DNA from: Haloplanus salinarum | Lineage (GTDB): Archaea > Halobacteriota > Halobacteria > Halobacteriales > Haloferacaceae | Length of the DNA: 64,000 nucleotides | Direction of reading: 5' to 3' | Assembly (NCBI RefSeq): GCF_024498175.1 | Contig: NZ_CP101823.1 | Span: 1,984,001-2,048,000 of the forward strand | Shown: one piece after another, positions 41,442 through 51,149 of the stretch | Position numbering within the stretch: the stretch's first letter is position 1 | Layout of the letters: every line of letters starts with the position of its first letter | Made by a program: the position numbers and the translations under genes | Notes under the pieces: model-generated | Told to the model about the DNA's origin: nothing | The model's input: the letters and a program-made list of their open reading frames with translations, nothing else | Databases searched by the model: none

Positions 41442-43690
41442 CGGGCGAGTACATCCGCGCGGGCGACGAGGCGCTCTCCGGCGCCTACGAGGAGCCGATG
41501 AGCCTCGAGGCGTACGTGGAGACGGCGATGGAGCGGCCCTCCATCGCCTCCCACGCCCCGAAGTACCTGCTCGAAGCCATCGAATCGATGGGTTCCCGGA
41601 CGGTCATCGAGGAGGGGAAGCGGCGGGAGCGCTACCGCTTCTTCGACGACCCCGCCAACGACGGGGAACACGCCGTCCTCGGCAACACCGAGGTGTTGAA
41701 CGGCTTCGTCGACGACCTCCGGACCATCGCCGCGGACCGAGGGAAACGCGAGAAGATCATCTGGTTCGACGGGCCGACCGCGACCGGCAAGTCGGAACTC
41801 AAGCGGTGTCTCATCAACGGCCTCCGGGAGTACTCGAAGACCGAGGCCGGGCGCCGGTACACCGTCGAGTGGAACGTCGCCAGCGGTAGCGAGGAGCGAG
41901 GCCTCAGCTACGGCGACGGGGTCGACCGCGAGGACGACTGGTACGAGAGCCCCGTCCAGTCCCACCCGCTCTCGGTGTTTCCCCCCGAGGTGCGGGCGTC
42001 GATACTCGACGACCTGAACGCGGGGAGTCACATCCCGATCCGGATCGAGACCGACCTCGATCCCTTCTGCCGGGAGGCCTACGACCACCTGGAGGAGCGC
42101 TACCGGCGGGCGGGCGGCACCAACCTGTTCTCCTCGATCACCGACCCGCGACACCTCCGGGTCAAAAACTACGTCGTCGACGTGGGGCGGGGCATCGGCG
42201 TCCTCCACTCCGAGGACGACGGCTCGCCCAAGGAGCGACTGGTCGGTTCGTGGATGCCCGGGATGCTCCGCGAACTCGACTCCCGGGGGCGGAAGAACCC
42301 GCAGGCGTTCTCCTACGACGGCGTCCTCTCGCAGGGCAACGGCCTGCTGACGGTCGTCGAGGACGCCTCCCAGCACGCCGACCTGCTGCGGAAGCTCCTG
42401 AACGTCCCCGACGAGGGACGGGTGAAACTCGACAAGGGCATCGGGATGGACATCGACACACAGCTGCTCATCATCTCGAACCCCGACCTCGACGTCGAAC
42501 TCGATCAGTACGCCGACCGGAACGGCCGTGACCCGCTCAAGGCGCTGAAGCGGCGCCTCGACAAACACGAGTTCGGCTACCTCACCAACCTCTCGCTGGA
42601 GGCCGAGTTGATCCGCCGAGAGCTGACGGCGGAGACGGCCGTCTGGGAGGCGGAGGGGTACGCCGACCTCGAATCGCGGGTCCGCGAGGGCCTGACGCTG
42701 TCGACCCGCGACGACGACGGCGTCGTCGAGCGCGAACTCGCCCCGCACGCCGTCGAGGCGGCCGCGCTGTACAGCGTCGTCACCCGGTTGGACGGCGAGG
42801 ACATCCCCGGGAACCGGACGCTCGTCGAGAAGGCCCTGCTCTTCGATCAGGGCTACCTCCGGGAGGACGACGAGCGGATCGAGGCCGACGAGTACGACTT
42901 CGACGGCGACGACGGGAGCCACGGGGTTCCCGTCACCTACACCCGCGACGTGATCGCGGACCTGCTCCAGACCGACGCCGACCGACACCATCCGGACCTG
43001 CCGGTCGAGCGGGTCGTCATGCCCGACGACATCCTGGACGCGATGGCCGAGGGACTGAACGACGCGCCGGTCTTCTCGCGGGCCGAGGCCGCCGAGTACG
43101 AGAACCGTCTCGCGGTCGTCAAAAGCTACGTCTTCGACCGACAGGAGGCGGACGTCCTCGACGCGCTGCTCGCCGACAAGGCCGTCGACGAGGAGACGGT
43201 CGCGGAGTACGTCGAACACGTCTTCGCCTGGGCGAACGACGAGCAGGTCGAGGCCGAACGCGGCCCCGTCGATCCCGACCCCCTGTTGATGAAGGTGTTC
43301 GAGACCGAGCATCTGGGGCGGTTCGGCGCGAGCGCGTACGACGGCGACCGACCGGCCGACCGGGTCGAGGAGTTCCGTCGCGAGAAGGTCATCACGGCGA
43401 TCAACCGCTACGCCTGGGAGAACCGGGACGAGGACTTCGCCATCGAGAACGTCGACGTGGCCGACATCCCGGTCATCCGGGCGGTGCTCGACGCCCACGA
43501 CTGGAGCGACGTGAAGCGGCTGTTCGACGACTTCGATCCCGCGCAGTGGACGGACCCGCCGTCGGGCACCGAGACCGAGCGGCTCAAGGAGCGCACCCTG
43601 ACTCACCTGCAGGATCACGGCTACTCGGCCGCCTCGGCGGAGCTGACGGGGCGGAAGGTGATGCGGGAGGTGGGCTACCGATGGGACTGA
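41438..43690 (+). CDS. Second, divergent PrkA-type protein
   Basis: This 750-residue protein has an AAA core with Walker [13 protein letters not shown] near residue 110, then [33 protein letters not shown] and [12 protein letters not shown]. It is homologous to the upstream PrkA but clearly divergent, with a longer N-terminus. Start at 41438 overlaps the stop of the first copy (ATGA). Its own stop lies ten bases inside the next gene. The two copies probably form a complex or act on different partners (inference). Confidence 0.9.
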   Translation: MTGEYIRAGDEALSGAYEEPMSLEAYVETAMERPSIASHAPKYLLEAIESMGSRTVIEEGKRRERYRFFDDPANDGEHAVLGNTEVLNGFVDDLRTIAADRGKREKIIWFDGPTATGKSELKRCLINGLREYSKTEAGRRYTVEWNVASGSEERGLSYGDGVDREDDWYESPVQSHPLSVFPPEVRASILDDLNAGSHIPIRIETDLDPFCREAYDHLEERYRRAGGTNLFSSITDPRHLRVKNYVVDVGRGIGVLHSEDDGSPKERLVGSWMPGMLRELDSRGRKNPQAFSYDGVLSQGNGLLTVVEDASQHADLLRKLLNVPDEGRVKLDKGIGMDIDTQLLIISNPDLDVELDQYADRNGRDPLKALKRRLDKHEFGYLTNLSLEAELIRRELTAETAVWEAEGYADLESRVREGLTLSTRDDDGVVERELAPHAVEAAALYSVVTRLDGEDIPGNRTLVEKALLFDQGYLREDDERIEADEYDFDGDDGSHGVPVTYTRDVIADLLQTDADRHHPDLPVERVVMPDDILDAMAEGLNDAPVFSRAEAAEYENRLAVVKSYVFDRQEADVLDALLADKAVDEETVAEYVEHVFAWANDEQVEAERGPVDPDPLLMKVFETEHLGRFGASAYDGDRPADRVEEFRREKVITAINRYAWENRDEDFAIENVDVADIPVIRAVLDAHDWSDVKRLFDDFDPAQWTDPPSGTETERLKERTLTHLQDHGYSAASAELTGRKVMREVGYRWD

Positions 43691-45003
43691 GGGAGGACCT
43701 CGAACGGTTCCGCGAGGTCGGCGAACGGCGCCGGGAGGACCTAGAGGAGTTCATCCGCTACGGCGACCTGGGGGGGAGCGGCCCGGAGAGCATCCGGGTG
43801 CCGATCAAGGTGGTCGACCTGCCGGAGTTCGCCTACGATCCCCGGGACCGCGGCGGTGTCGGGCAGGGGCAGGACGGCACGCCCGACGTCGGCCAGCCGG
43901 TCGAGGGACCGACGCCGGACGACGCTGACGGCGAGGGCGACGAGGACGGCGACCCCGGCGAGGAGGGCGCCGACCACGAGTACTACGAGATGGACCCCGA
44001 GGAGTTCGCCCAAGAACTCGACGAGGAGCTCGGCCTCGACCTGGAGCCGAAGGGCAAGGAAGTGATCGAGGAAGTCGAGGGCGACTTCACCGAACTCACC
44101 CGCGCGGGGCCGAACAGCACGCTCGACTTCGAGCGCCTGTTCAAGCGGGGGTTGAAGCGAAAGCTGGCGATGGACTTCGACGAGGAGTTCGTCCGCGAGG
44201 CCATGCGCGTCGACGGGGCCACCCCCGACGAGGTGTTCCGGTGGTGTCGCGAGGAGAACGTCCTCGTCTCGCGGGCCTGGATCGGGGACCGGTGGGACTC
44301 GATCCCCGACGACGAGCGCGGGCGATGGGAGAGTTTCGAGGAGATGGCCGAGAACGTCGAGCGGACCACGACCCTCGAACGCATCCGTCGTGAGGGGCTC
44401 CGGGAGGTGCCCTTCCGCCGCGAGGACGAGCGCTACCGCCACCCCGAGGTGATCGAGCAGACGGAGAAGAACGTGGTCGTGGTGAACATCCGCGACGTGT
44501 CGGGGAGCATGCGCGAGGGGAAACGCGAACTCGTCGAGCGGACGTTCACGCCGCTGGACTGGTATCTCACCGGCAAGTACGACCGCGCGGAGTTCGTCTA
44601 CATCGCCCACGACGCGGAGGCGTGGGAAGTGGACCGAGGGGACTTCTTCGGCATCCGGTCGGGCGGGGGAACCCGCATCTCCTCGGCGTACGAACTCGCC
44701 GCGGAGATCTTAGAGGAGCGGTACCCCTGGGCGGAGTGGAACCGCTACGTCTTCGCCGCCGGCGACTCGGAGAACTCCAGCAACGACACCCGGGAGAACG
44801 TCGTCCCCCTGATGGAGGGGATTCCGGCGAACCTGCACGCGTACGTCGAGACCCAGCCGGGCGGGACGGCGATCAACGCTACCCACGCCGAGGAGGTCGA
44901 ACGCGCGTTCGAGGACCACGACGGCGTCGTCGTCACGTACGTCGCCGACGCGGCGGACGTGACCGACGCCATCTACGAGATCCTGAGCTCGGAGGACCAA
45001 TGA
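43681..45003 (+). CDS. YeaH/YhbH family protein (DUF444)
   Basis: This 440-residue protein starts [20 protein letters not shown]. It contains an acidic insert (residues about 75-110) and a von Willebrand-A-like domain in the second half. That domain has [20 protein letters not shown] as a MIDAS-like motif and [18 protein letters not shown]444 proteins accompany PrkA and SpoVR across bacteria and some archaea. The overlap of ten bases with the upstream gene and ATGA with the downstream gene show tight coupling. Confidence 0.93.
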   Translation: MGLREDLERFREVGERRREDLEEFIRYGDLGGSGPESIRVPIKVVDLPEFAYDPRDRGGVGQGQDGTPDVGQPVEGPTPDDADGEGDEDGDPGEEGADHEYYEMDPEEFAQELDEELGLDLEPKGKEVIEEVEGDFTELTRAGPNSTLDFERLFKRGLKRKLAMDFDEEFVREAMRVDGATPDEVFRWCREENVLVSRAWIGDRWDSIPDDERGRWESFEEMAENVERTTTLERIRREGLREVPFRREDERYRHPEVIEQTEKNVVVVNIRDVSGSMREGKRELVERTFTPLDWYLTGKYDRAEFVYIAHDAEAWEVDRGDFFGIRSGGGTRISSAYELAAEILEERYPWAEWNRYVFAAGDSENSSNDTRENVVPLMEGIPANLHAYVETQPGGTAINATHAEEVERAFEDHDGVVVTYVADAADVTDAIYEILSSEDQ

Positions 45004-47012
45004 GAGACGACCGCATCGACGCACGACGGGAGGCGAGCCGACTCGCGGAACCGGTCGAGGAAGCCGCGGCGCTGGCGCGGAAACTCGGCCTCGATCCGTA
45101 TCCGGTCAACTACTGGATCGTCGACCACGACGAGATGAACGAACTCATCGCCTACGGCGGGTTCCAGCGACGTTACCCCCACTGGCGGTGGGGGATGGCC
45201 TACGACCGCCAGCGCAAGCAAGACCAGTTCGGCATGGGGAAGGCCTTCGAGATCGTCAACAACGACAATCCCGCTCACGCCTTCCTGCAGGAGTCGAACT
45301 CGCTGGCCGACCAGAAGGCGGTCATCACGCACGTCGAGGCTCACGCCGACTTCTTCGCGAACAACGAGTGGTTCGGGCTGTTCGGCGACGGCCAGGACCG
45401 GGACGACGAGCACGCCGATCCCGACGCCGCGGCCATGCTCGAACGCCACGCCGAGACCATCGCCGGCTACGTCGAGGACCCCGCGATCGACCGCGACGAG
45501 GTCGAGCGGTTCATCGACGCGGTCCTCTGTCTGGAGGACACCATCGACCAACACCGCGCGTTCGCGCGCGCCGACGAGCGCCGCGAGAGCGACGCCCCGC
45601 CCGATCTCAGGGAGCGCCTCGACGACCTCGACGTCTCCGAGGACGTGCGCCGCCACGCCTTCGACGAGGAGTGGCTGGACGACCTGGCCGAGTCCGAACG
45701 GACGGACGCCCGACTCGAAGACCCCCACACGGACGTGCTCGCCTACCTCCTCGAACACGGCCAGCGGTTCGACGAGGAGTCGGGCAAGGCCGAGCCGTTC
45801 GAACCCTGGCAGACGGACGTCCTCGACATCCTCCGGACGGAGGCGTACTACTTCGCCGGCCAGAAGATGACGAAGGTGCTCAACGAGGGGTGGGCCAGCT
45901 TCTGGGAGTCGCTGATGATGAGCGACGAGGGCTTCGCCGCCGACGACGAGTTCGTCACCTACGCCGACCACATGGCCCGCGTCCTCGGGGCGCCCGGACT
46001 CAACCCCTACAAACTCGGGAAGGAACTCTGGGAGTTCGTCGAGAACGTGACCAACCGCCGCGAGGTGGTCGATCACCTCCTCCGCGTCGAGGGGATCACC
46101 TGGCGGAACTTCCACGACGTGATCGACTTCGAAGCGGTCGAATCGCTGCTGGCGCCGGACCCGGCCGTCGCCTCGATCACGGCCGACTCGCTCGCCGACC
46201 TCGATCCCGACGATCCGCGGATCGACGCCGAGGCCCTGGAACGGGCACGAGCGGGCGAAGTCGACGTGGAGCGATACCCCTGGAAGGTGCTCACGACCGC
46301 GGGGCTGGCCGAGCGTCACTTCTCGCTGTCGAAACCGCAGAACAGGGGGTTCCTCGGCCGGATTCGGCGGTCGGAACTCGAACGGCTGGCGCGGTACATG
46401 TTCGACGACGCGAAGTACGACGACGTCGAGGCGGCCCTCGACGACGTCGATTACGAGGCCGGCTGGCGGCGGATGCGCGAACTCCGGGAGAGCCACAACG
46501 ACGTGACCTTCATCGACGCGTTCCTCTCCGAGGAGTTCGTGGCCGAGAACGACTACTTCACCTACGAGTACTCGCGGGCGACCGACGACTTCCGCGTCGC
46601 CTCGGACGATCCCGAGGACGTGAAAAAGAAACTCCTCCTGCAGTTCACCAACTTCGGGAAACCGACCGTCGCCGTCTACGACGGCAACTTCGACAACCGC
46701 AACGAACTGCTCCTCGGCCACCGGTACAACGGCATCGACCTCGACGTCGAACAGGCAAAGCGCGTGCTCGAACGCACCTACGAACTGTGGGGACGGCCGG
46801 TGAACCTGATGACCATCGTCAAGCGGTACGACGAGCACGAACTCGAGATCGCCCGGCGGCGCAACCGCGAACCGACGCCGACGGAGGTGGGCAAGCGCAT
46901 CCGATACGACGGGGAGCGGTTCGAGACCCACGACCTCGACCCGGACCTCGAGGAGCGCATCGCCGCCAACGACATCGACTACGACACGAAACCCGACGAC
47001 TGGCTGAACTAG
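45000..47012 (+). CDS. SpoVR family protein
   Basis: This 670-residue protein has SpoVR family features: [72 protein letters not shown], and the C-terminal domain [25 protein letters not shown]. SpoVR is needed for spore cortex formation in Bacillus and is found with PrkA/YeaH in non-sporulating species, where its role is unknown. It is the last gene of the operon and converges on the wHTH membrane protein (four-base overlap). Confidence 0.93.
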   Translation: MRDDRIDARREASRLAEPVEEAAALARKLGLDPYPVNYWIVDHDEMNELIAYGGFQRRYPHWRWGMAYDRQRKQDQFGMGKAFEIVNNDNPAHAFLQESNSLADQKAVITHVEAHADFFANNEWFGLFGDGQDRDDEHADPDAAAMLERHAETIAGYVEDPAIDRDEVERFIDAVLCLEDTIDQHRAFARADERRESDAPPDLRERLDDLDVSEDVRRHAFDEEWLDDLAESERTDARLEDPHTDVLAYLLEHGQRFDEESGKAEPFEPWQTDVLDILRTEAYYFAGQKMTKVLNEGWASFWESLMMSDEGFAADDEFVTYADHMARVLGAPGLNPYKLGKELWEFVENVTNRREVVDHLLRVEGITWRNFHDVIDFEAVESLLAPDPAVASITADSLADLDPDDPRIDAEALERARAGEVDVERYPWKVLTTAGLAERHFSLSKPQNRGFLGRIRRSELERLARYMFDDAKYDDVEAALDDVDYEAGWRRMRELRESHNDVTFIDAFLSEEFVAENDYFTYEYSRATDDFRVASDDPEDVKKKLLLQFTNFGKPTVAVYDGNFDNRNELLLGHRYNGIDLDVEQAKRVLERTYELWGRPVNLMTIVKRYDEHELEIARRRNREPTPTEVGKRIRYDGERFETHDLDPDLEERIAANDIDYDTKPDDWLN

Positions 47013-47566
47013 TCGGCGTCCGCCACCGCGTCCCCGTCGATCCGGTCACGGCGCGCGAGATACGCGTTGGCGCCGGCGACGACGGCAAAGAGGGCCACGA
47101 TCAGACCCGCGGCGGTCAGCCCCGACACGACGCCGAGCCACGCCGCCGCGACGAGGCAGGCGGCGAGCGCCGAGAGGCCGAGATAGCACGCCCACCACGG
47201 GACGTCCCGCTCGTCCGGGGTCGCCAGATATGGCTCCAGGTCGGCGGCCCGGTCGGCGAGAGTGATCGTCCCCCGGTTCCGATCGTACTCGACGATCCCG
47301 GCCTCGTCGAGTTTCGGCAGGTGGGTCTGGTGGAGCGACGTGTAGACGCGCTTGCGCTGTTTGTAGTCGACCTCGGACACCGGCACGTCGTTCTCCCACG
47401 CGGCGATCCGCTCGGCGAGGTCACGGAGCGACGCCGATCCCCGGTTCCGGTCGAGATAGCGGAGCACGTGCCGCCGTCGCTGGTTGCTCAGGATCGAGAA
47501 GACGGTGTCTCTCGACAGCCGATCGGGACGTCGGCGTTCGCGGCGTTGGGGCTTCTGTATGGACAT
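47009..47566 (-). CDS. Membrane-anchored winged-helix protein
   Basis: This 185-residue protein has an N-terminal winged helix (residues about 20-110: SRDTVFSILSNQRRRHVLRYLDRN, LHQTHLPKLDEAGIVEYDRNRGTITL). Two C-terminal membrane segments follow (LGLSALAACLVAAAWLGVVSG and AAGLIVALFAVVAGA). This architecture is common in haloarchaeal regulators. The ATG at 47566 is the most plausible start. An imperfect palindrome at 47633-47648 may be its operator. Confidence 0.85.
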   Translation of the reverse strand: MSIQKPQRRERRRPDRLSRDTVFSILSNQRRRHVLRYLDRNRGSASLRDLAERIAAWENDVPVSEVDYKQRKRVYTSLHQTHLPKLDEAGIVEYDRNRGTITLADRAADLEPYLATPDERDVPWWACYLGLSALAACLVAAAWLGVVSGLTAAGLIVALFAVVAGANAYLARRDRIDGDAVADAD

Positions 47567-47632
47567 GAGTGGTCCGACCCAGCGGCGGTCGCTCCGGCAC
47601 AGGATTCCGACCGAACGCACCGTGGCGGTCGC

Positions 47633-47648
47633 GTACCGTATACTGTAC
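47633..47648. promoter_or_regulatory. Imperfect palindrome upstream of the wHTH gene
   Basis: GTAC-C-GTATAC-T-GTAC is symmetric except for one pair. It is 67 bases upstream of the wHTH ATG. A TATA-like AATTTATC lies a few bases farther out, on the minus strand near 47660. It is a candidate autoregulatory site. Confidence 0.4.
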
Positions 47649-47764
47649 CGGTTGATTGATAAATTCACTCCCCGTGGCGATCGGTCCGGTCCCCGAACGA
47701 CGCGCTCGCCGACGCTCGTCGGCGTCCATTGCGGAACCGGGCGCACGTACGTTCGCTCGCAGTG

Positions 47765-47900
47765 AACTACCCCACCCTACCGCTCGCCTGACGGCTCGCG
47801 CTTGAGGGAGGGGCTTCCTGTTTCCACGACGCGCTTTGCAGATACGGACGTATCCACAGGGAGCGCAGTCTCCACAGGCGTTGATTCGGAGCGCCCCGCT
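47765..47900 (-). ncRNA. Probable omega-RNA / sense-overlapping transcript at the tnpB 3' end
   Basis: TnpB guide RNAs come from the 3' end of the gene and the right end of the element. In Halobacterium, sense-overlapping RNAs were described at exactly this place in IS1341-type genes. Here the last part of tnpB and its flank contain a GC-rich inverted structure (CCCCTCCCTCAAG...GTAGGGTGGGG). The limits are approximate. Confidence 0.5.
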
Positions 47901-48997
47901 CCTAACCGCTTCCTGCCGCGAGAAAGAATGTTCCACGCCGCGTTCGCATCTCTATCTGCCTCAAACCCGCAGGCAGGACAGGAGTGTTCGCGCACCCACA
48001 GCGGTTTCTCGGTCGAAACGCCGCAGGACGCGCACTCTTTCGTCGTTCCGCGTGGATTCACGGCGACGAAGTGCGTTCCCTCGCGTTCGCACTTGTATTC
48101 GAGCATCCGAAGGAACGTCCCCCACGCCGCTCCTGCGCGGTTTCGAGAGTTGCCCGGCAGTTCGACCAACCCCTTCGCGTCCAAGTCCTCAACCGCCACG
48201 AGGTCGTACTCTCGGGCGTAGTAGGTCGAGAGTTTGTGCAAGAAGTCGCGGCGCTTGTTCTTCAATTCGGCGTGGCGTTCAGCCACGACACGGCGCTGTT
48301 GCTCCCAATTCGAGGAACCGTGTTCCTTCCGCGAGAGGCCGCGCTGTGCGCGTTCCAACCGTTCGCGCTCGTCTGAGAGGTCAAGTGATTCAACGGCGGT
48401 TCCGTCTGTGTCGTGGGCGTACTTGAGAATCCCCACGTCGATACCGACGCACTTCTCGGGATTCTCCGGTTTCGCAGGCGGGTCGTCCGGGGTTTCGACG
48501 CCGAGGATAGCGTGCCACTTTCCGGTCGGTTCTTGCTTGACGGTGACGGTCTTAATCTCGGCGCCGTCGGGGAGGTCGCGGTGGAAGGTGAGCGGGATTT
48601 CTCCGAGTTTCGAGAGCCACAGTTTTGTCCGACCGCTCGTGTTCTTGAGCTTGAAGCCGGATTGACTGTAGGTGAAACTGCGGTACTCGCCCGGCGCTTT
48701 CCACTTGAGCGTCCCGACGCGGTAGCCGTTCTCTTTGCGACCGCGAAGCGTCGAGAGGTTGTCGTACAGCCGTTGCACGACTTTCTGAAGGACCTTTGAG
48801 TGAACTTGTTTCAGGTCGTTCCACCACTTCTTGAGACTTGGCAAGAGTTTTTGCTCGCTGTATGCCGAAGTATCGTCGGTTCGGTTGAGTCGGTGAAGGA
48901 AGTGGTTGTAGACCTGTCTACAGGTATCGACAGTCCACGATAACTGCTCTTCGAGAGCGTCGGACGGTCGGAGTCGATACCTGTAGTTGTAGTTCAC
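47777..48997 (-). CDS. tnpB: RNA-guided nuclease TnpB
   Basis: This 406-residue TnpB has all RuvC residues: Asp in CVGIDVGILKYA (near 187), Glu in LVAVEDLDAKG (near 270) and Asp in CGFEADRDANAAWNI (near 350). The zinc finger CASCG...CPACG is also present. The N-terminal helical domain begins MNYNYRYRLRPSDALEEQL. It uses a GTG start overlapping the stop of the RHH gene (GTGA). The protein looks full length and active. TnpB cuts DNA guided by an RNA from the element end. The C-terminus (SPSLKREPSGER) overlaps the guide-RNA region. Confidence 0.95.
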   Translation of the reverse strand: MNYNYRYRLRPSDALEEQLSWTVDTCRQVYNHFLHRLNRTDDTSAYSEQKLLPSLKKWWNDLKQVHSKVLQKVVQRLYDNLSTLRGRKENGYRVGTLKWKAPGEYRSFTYSQSGFKLKNTSGRTKLWLSKLGEIPLTFHRDLPDGAEIKTVTVKQEPTGKWHAILGVETPDDPPAKPENPEKCVGIDVGILKYAHDTDGTAVESLDLSDERERLERAQRGLSRKEHGSSNWEQQRRVVAERHAELKNKRRDFLHKLSTYYAREYDLVAVEDLDAKGLVELPGNSRNRAGAAWGTFLRMLEYKCEREGTHFVAVNPRGTTKECASCGVSTEKPLWVREHSCPACGFEADRDANAAWNILSRGRKRLGAGRSESTPVETALPVDTSVSAKRVVETGSPSLKREPSGER

Positions 48998-49116
48998 GAG
49001 CGTTCTTCGATGAGTTCGTCAAGTTTCTCTTGGACGAACGAGGACAGACTCAGGTGGTTCTCCTGAATCCACTCCTCTTGGTCGTCGCGGATAGAGATGG
49101 TCTTGCGCGTTGCCAC
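48994..49116 (-). CDS. Small ribbon-helix-helix-like protein coupled to tnpB
   Basis: The protein has 40 residues and a GTG start: MATRKTISIRDDQEEWIQEN then HLSLSSFVQEKLDELIEERS. The beta strand (KTISIRDD) followed by two helices is the RHH fold of small DNA-binding proteins and antitoxins. Its TGA overlaps the tnpB GTG, so the two are co-translated. It may autoregulate the element. ATG codons just upstream are out of frame. Confidence 0.72.
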   Translation of the reverse strand: MATRKTISIRDDQEEWIQENHLSLSSFVQEKLDELIEERS

Positions 49117-49204
49117 ACCATAAGTTATGCAAAAAACGTACTAAATCGTTGCGATTGTGTGGGCCTGTGGGCCGAGCGACGAACGTGTTTGAGAGCCGTG
49201 CGGC

Positions 49205-49272
49205 GCTGTATCCCCTCCCTACTCGCTCCCTTCGGTCGCTCGTTGAGGAAGGGGCCTTAGCGCCTCAATTCA
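49205..49272 (-). other. Isolated copy of a TnpB-element right end (solo omega-RNA-like remnant)
   Basis: On the minus strand this stretch reads AAGGCCCCTTCCTCAACGAG then, after 9 bases, GGAGCGAGTAGGGAGGGG. The tnpB right end has AAGCCCCTCCCTCAAGCG... GAGCGGTAGGGTGGGG in the same order and spacing. It lies outside the intact element on its left-end side, with no tnpB attached. It looks like a remnant of a related element, or a non-autonomous one. Confidence 0.5.
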
Positions 49273-49277
49273 GGTAA

Positions 49278-49383
49278 TGCTCGGTGGGGGATCCGAACCC
49301 GATTGCGAGACTCGCTATCGCACTCTCGCGTGGTTCAAATTCCGTTCCTGCGCGTGCGTCGTCACTCACTTCGTTCAGAATCA
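49278..49383 (-). repeat. tRNA-Glu tail unit with degenerate copy of the tRNA 3' end
   Basis: On the minus strand a degenerate copy of the tRNA-Glu end (GGGTTCGGATCCCCCACCGAGCA) finishes at 49278, 106 bases past the true end at 49384. Before it is a hairpin TGCGA...TCGCA with loop containing TAGCGAG. No gene is visible here. Confidence 0.65.
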
Positions 49384-49458
49384 TGCTCGGTCAGGGATTC
49401 GAACCCTGGTCGTCGGCTCGAAAGGCCAACATGATTGGCCGGACTACACCAACCGAGC
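49384..49458 (-). tRNA. tRNA-Glu (TTC)
   Basis: This 75-nt tRNA has acceptor GCTCGGT paired to ACCGAGC with discriminator A. The anticodon stem TTGGC/GCCGA has loop CTTTCGA, giving anticodon TTC. The T arm is CAGGG-TTCGAAT-CCCTG. Confidence 0.94.
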
Positions 49459-49575
49459 TTCGTTGACGCTCGACGCCCGACCCGACCACGCGCCGGGTGG
49501 CATCTTGCCTGCGACTAATTCGACGGATGCACGATTGATAAATCCCTCCTTTTCCGTCGGCGAGACGAATTTGGT

Positions 49576-50139
49576 TCACCGAGCTACGCTAACGAGAGTC
49601 TGCACGCGCGAGAGGGTGGCGTAGTCGGTTCCGAAGACCCGCTGACCGATCCGCAGGAGGTCGTCCACCCGCGCCTCGAACGACGACTCCCGGTCGGCGA
49701 CGACGTCGTACATCTCCCGGAGGGTCGCCTCGCGGAACTCGAGTTCCTCGCGGCGGCGGCGACGCTCCGTGACGTCGCGAAAGCAGACCGTGAGTCCCGT
49801 CGCCGAGGGGTACGCGCGGACCTCGAACCAGACGTCGAGCGGGGCGTAATACTCGTCGAAGGTGACGGACTCGCCCGTCCGCATCGCCTTCCGGTATCGC
49901 TCCTCGAAGGTCGTGCCGCGGGCGTCCGGAAACACCTCCCAGAGGGTCCGTCCAACGAGTTCTTCGGCCGCGTCCGCCTCGCCGACGGCGTCGTGGACGA
50001 GTTCGCGGGCCCGCTCGTTCAGATACGTGAACCGCCACTCGGTGTCGAGGGCGAACACCCCGTCGAGTATCCGGTCGAGCACCTGCTCGAACCGCTCGTC
50101 CCCGCCGACCGTGGACGCCCGGTCCGCGCCGTCACTCAT
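49576..50139 (-). pseudogene. Truncated PAS-GAF signalling gene
   Basis: The 187-residue reading frame starts MSDGADRASTVGGDERFEQV and has a good PAS domain (residues about 20-130, LDGVFALDTEWRFTYLNER to CFRDVTERRRRREELEFREA). The first strand and helix of a GAF domain follow (FEARVDDLLRIGQRVFGTDYATLSRVQ), after which the frame ends abruptly with TLVSVAR. Related haloarchaeal proteins continue through GAF into a HTH or kinase. The break coincides with a sequence (ACCGAGCTACGCTAACGAG, 49582-49600) resembling the DNA next to the tRNA-Glu 5' end (49452 onward). It is probably a 3'-truncated remnant left by recombination at the tRNA. Confidence 0.7.
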
Positions 50140-50216
50140 CGTCGATCACGACCGACTGTTCCATCGCCGTTGGTAGGCGCCACCGGCAAAAAAGCCCAGC
50201 GGTGGTCCCGTCCGCG

Positions 50217-50765
50217 TCACGCGACGAGGTCGAACGTCGCGGTGCGGGGATCGGACGTCCGGTGTAACTGGAGTTCGCCGATGGCCACCGACGCGGTCAG
50301 GCGGCCGGCCGGCCAGTCGTCCGTCTCGAAGGTCATCGCGTCCTCCCAGGTGTAGAGTCCCGCCGTGTCGACCGTCCGGTCCATGTCCCGGTTGCGACGG
50401 ACGACCAGGTCGTCGTCCGCGAGGACGTCGACGCCCTCCTTGAGGTTGATCGTCCCCGAGGGGACGCGGAGGCGGTAGCGAAAGGCGACGACGGCGGGCT
50501 GCCCCCGGGGGAGCCGGGCGATCCGGTTCGCCGCCAGGTCGCCGGGTTCGCTCCACGTCGAGACCAGGGCCACGTCGAGCAACTGGGGCCGATAGCGCTG
50601 CTCCGGCGGCGTGCGCGTGGGGGTCGCCGTCGGCGTGGCGGTCGGTGTCCCCGTCGCCGTCGACGACGCCGTCCCCGTCGGCGTCCCGGTGTCGGGCGCC
50701 GTCCCTGTCGATCCACATCCGGCCAGTCCCGCCCCCGCGGCAACGAGAAACGCACGCCGATCCAT
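50217..50765 (-). CDS. Small lipoprotein with Thr/Pro-rich linker
   Basis: This 182-residue protein has a signal with lipobox (MDRRAFLVAAGAGLAGCGST). A Thr-Pro-Ala linker (residues about 20-55) follows, and a beta-rich domain (VVAFRYRLRVPSGTINLKEG, LYTWEDAMTFETDDW) then makes up the rest. It is likely anchored at the outer face of the membrane. No family recognised. Confidence 0.8.
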   Translation of the reverse strand: MDRRAFLVAAGAGLAGCGSTGTAPDTGTPTGTASSTATGTPTATPTATPTRTPPEQRYRPQLLDVALVSTWSEPGDLAANRIARLPRGQPAVVAFRYRLRVPSGTINLKEGVDVLADDDLVVRRNRDMDRTVDTAGLYTWEDAMTFETDDWPAGRLTASVAIGELQLHRTSDPRTATFDLVA

Positions 50766-50849
50766 GCCCCCCGTTCGTGGAGTGATCGGTATAAGGGTTC
50801 GTCACCGTCGGAGCCGGCGGCGGGGCCGAAGAGTCGTCGTTCCCCCGCA

Positions 50850-51149
50850 CCCACGGAGGTTCGCTGGGGGGTTCGAACTCCCCGAACCGCTCGCTATGCT
50901 CGCGGTTCTCTACCTCAAATCCGCAGGAGACGCTTTCGCCTCGCAACGCGGCTCGCTGGCTCACGGCGACGGCGTTCGCCATCCCGAGACGCTCACCGGT
51001 CGGCGTCGACGGAAATGCGCTGGCTGGGATTTGAACCACGGTCGTTTCGCTCGCGACGCTCGCTCCACTCCCTGATTCGAATCCGCAGGAGGAGTTTTCG
51101 GACTGCGGAAACGACTCGCTTCGCTCGTCGTTTCGTTGGAGTCCGAAAA
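50850..51149 (-). repeat. Two tRNA-Gly tail units with nested hairpins
   Basis: On the minus strand, copies of the tRNA-Gly 3' end finish at 51016 (134 bp from the true end at 51150) and, more degenerate, at 50850 (another 166 bp). Directly 3' of the tRNA a nested hairpin spans 51095-51149: TTTTCGGACT/AGTCCGAAAA outside and AAACGAC/GTCGTTT inside, with loop TCGCTTCGCTC. A second hairpin GAACCG/CGGTTC encloses CTCGCTATGCTCG around 50882-50906. Segments reading CAAATCCGCAGGAG and CGAATCCGCAGGAG occur once in each unit. No protein-coding gene is credible here. Confidence 0.75.

Larger units (their letters stand above)
47764..49130 (-). mobile_element. IS1341-type (IS200/IS605 group) element with TnpB only
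   Basis: The element carries an intact tnpB and a small overlapping RHH gene but no TnpA, as in IS1341-type elements. The right end on the minus strand continues past the tnpB stop into AGGGTGGGG near 47764. The left end is placed roughly near 49130, upstream of the RHH start. I cannot define the exact boundaries without comparison to an empty site. Confidence 0.75.
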
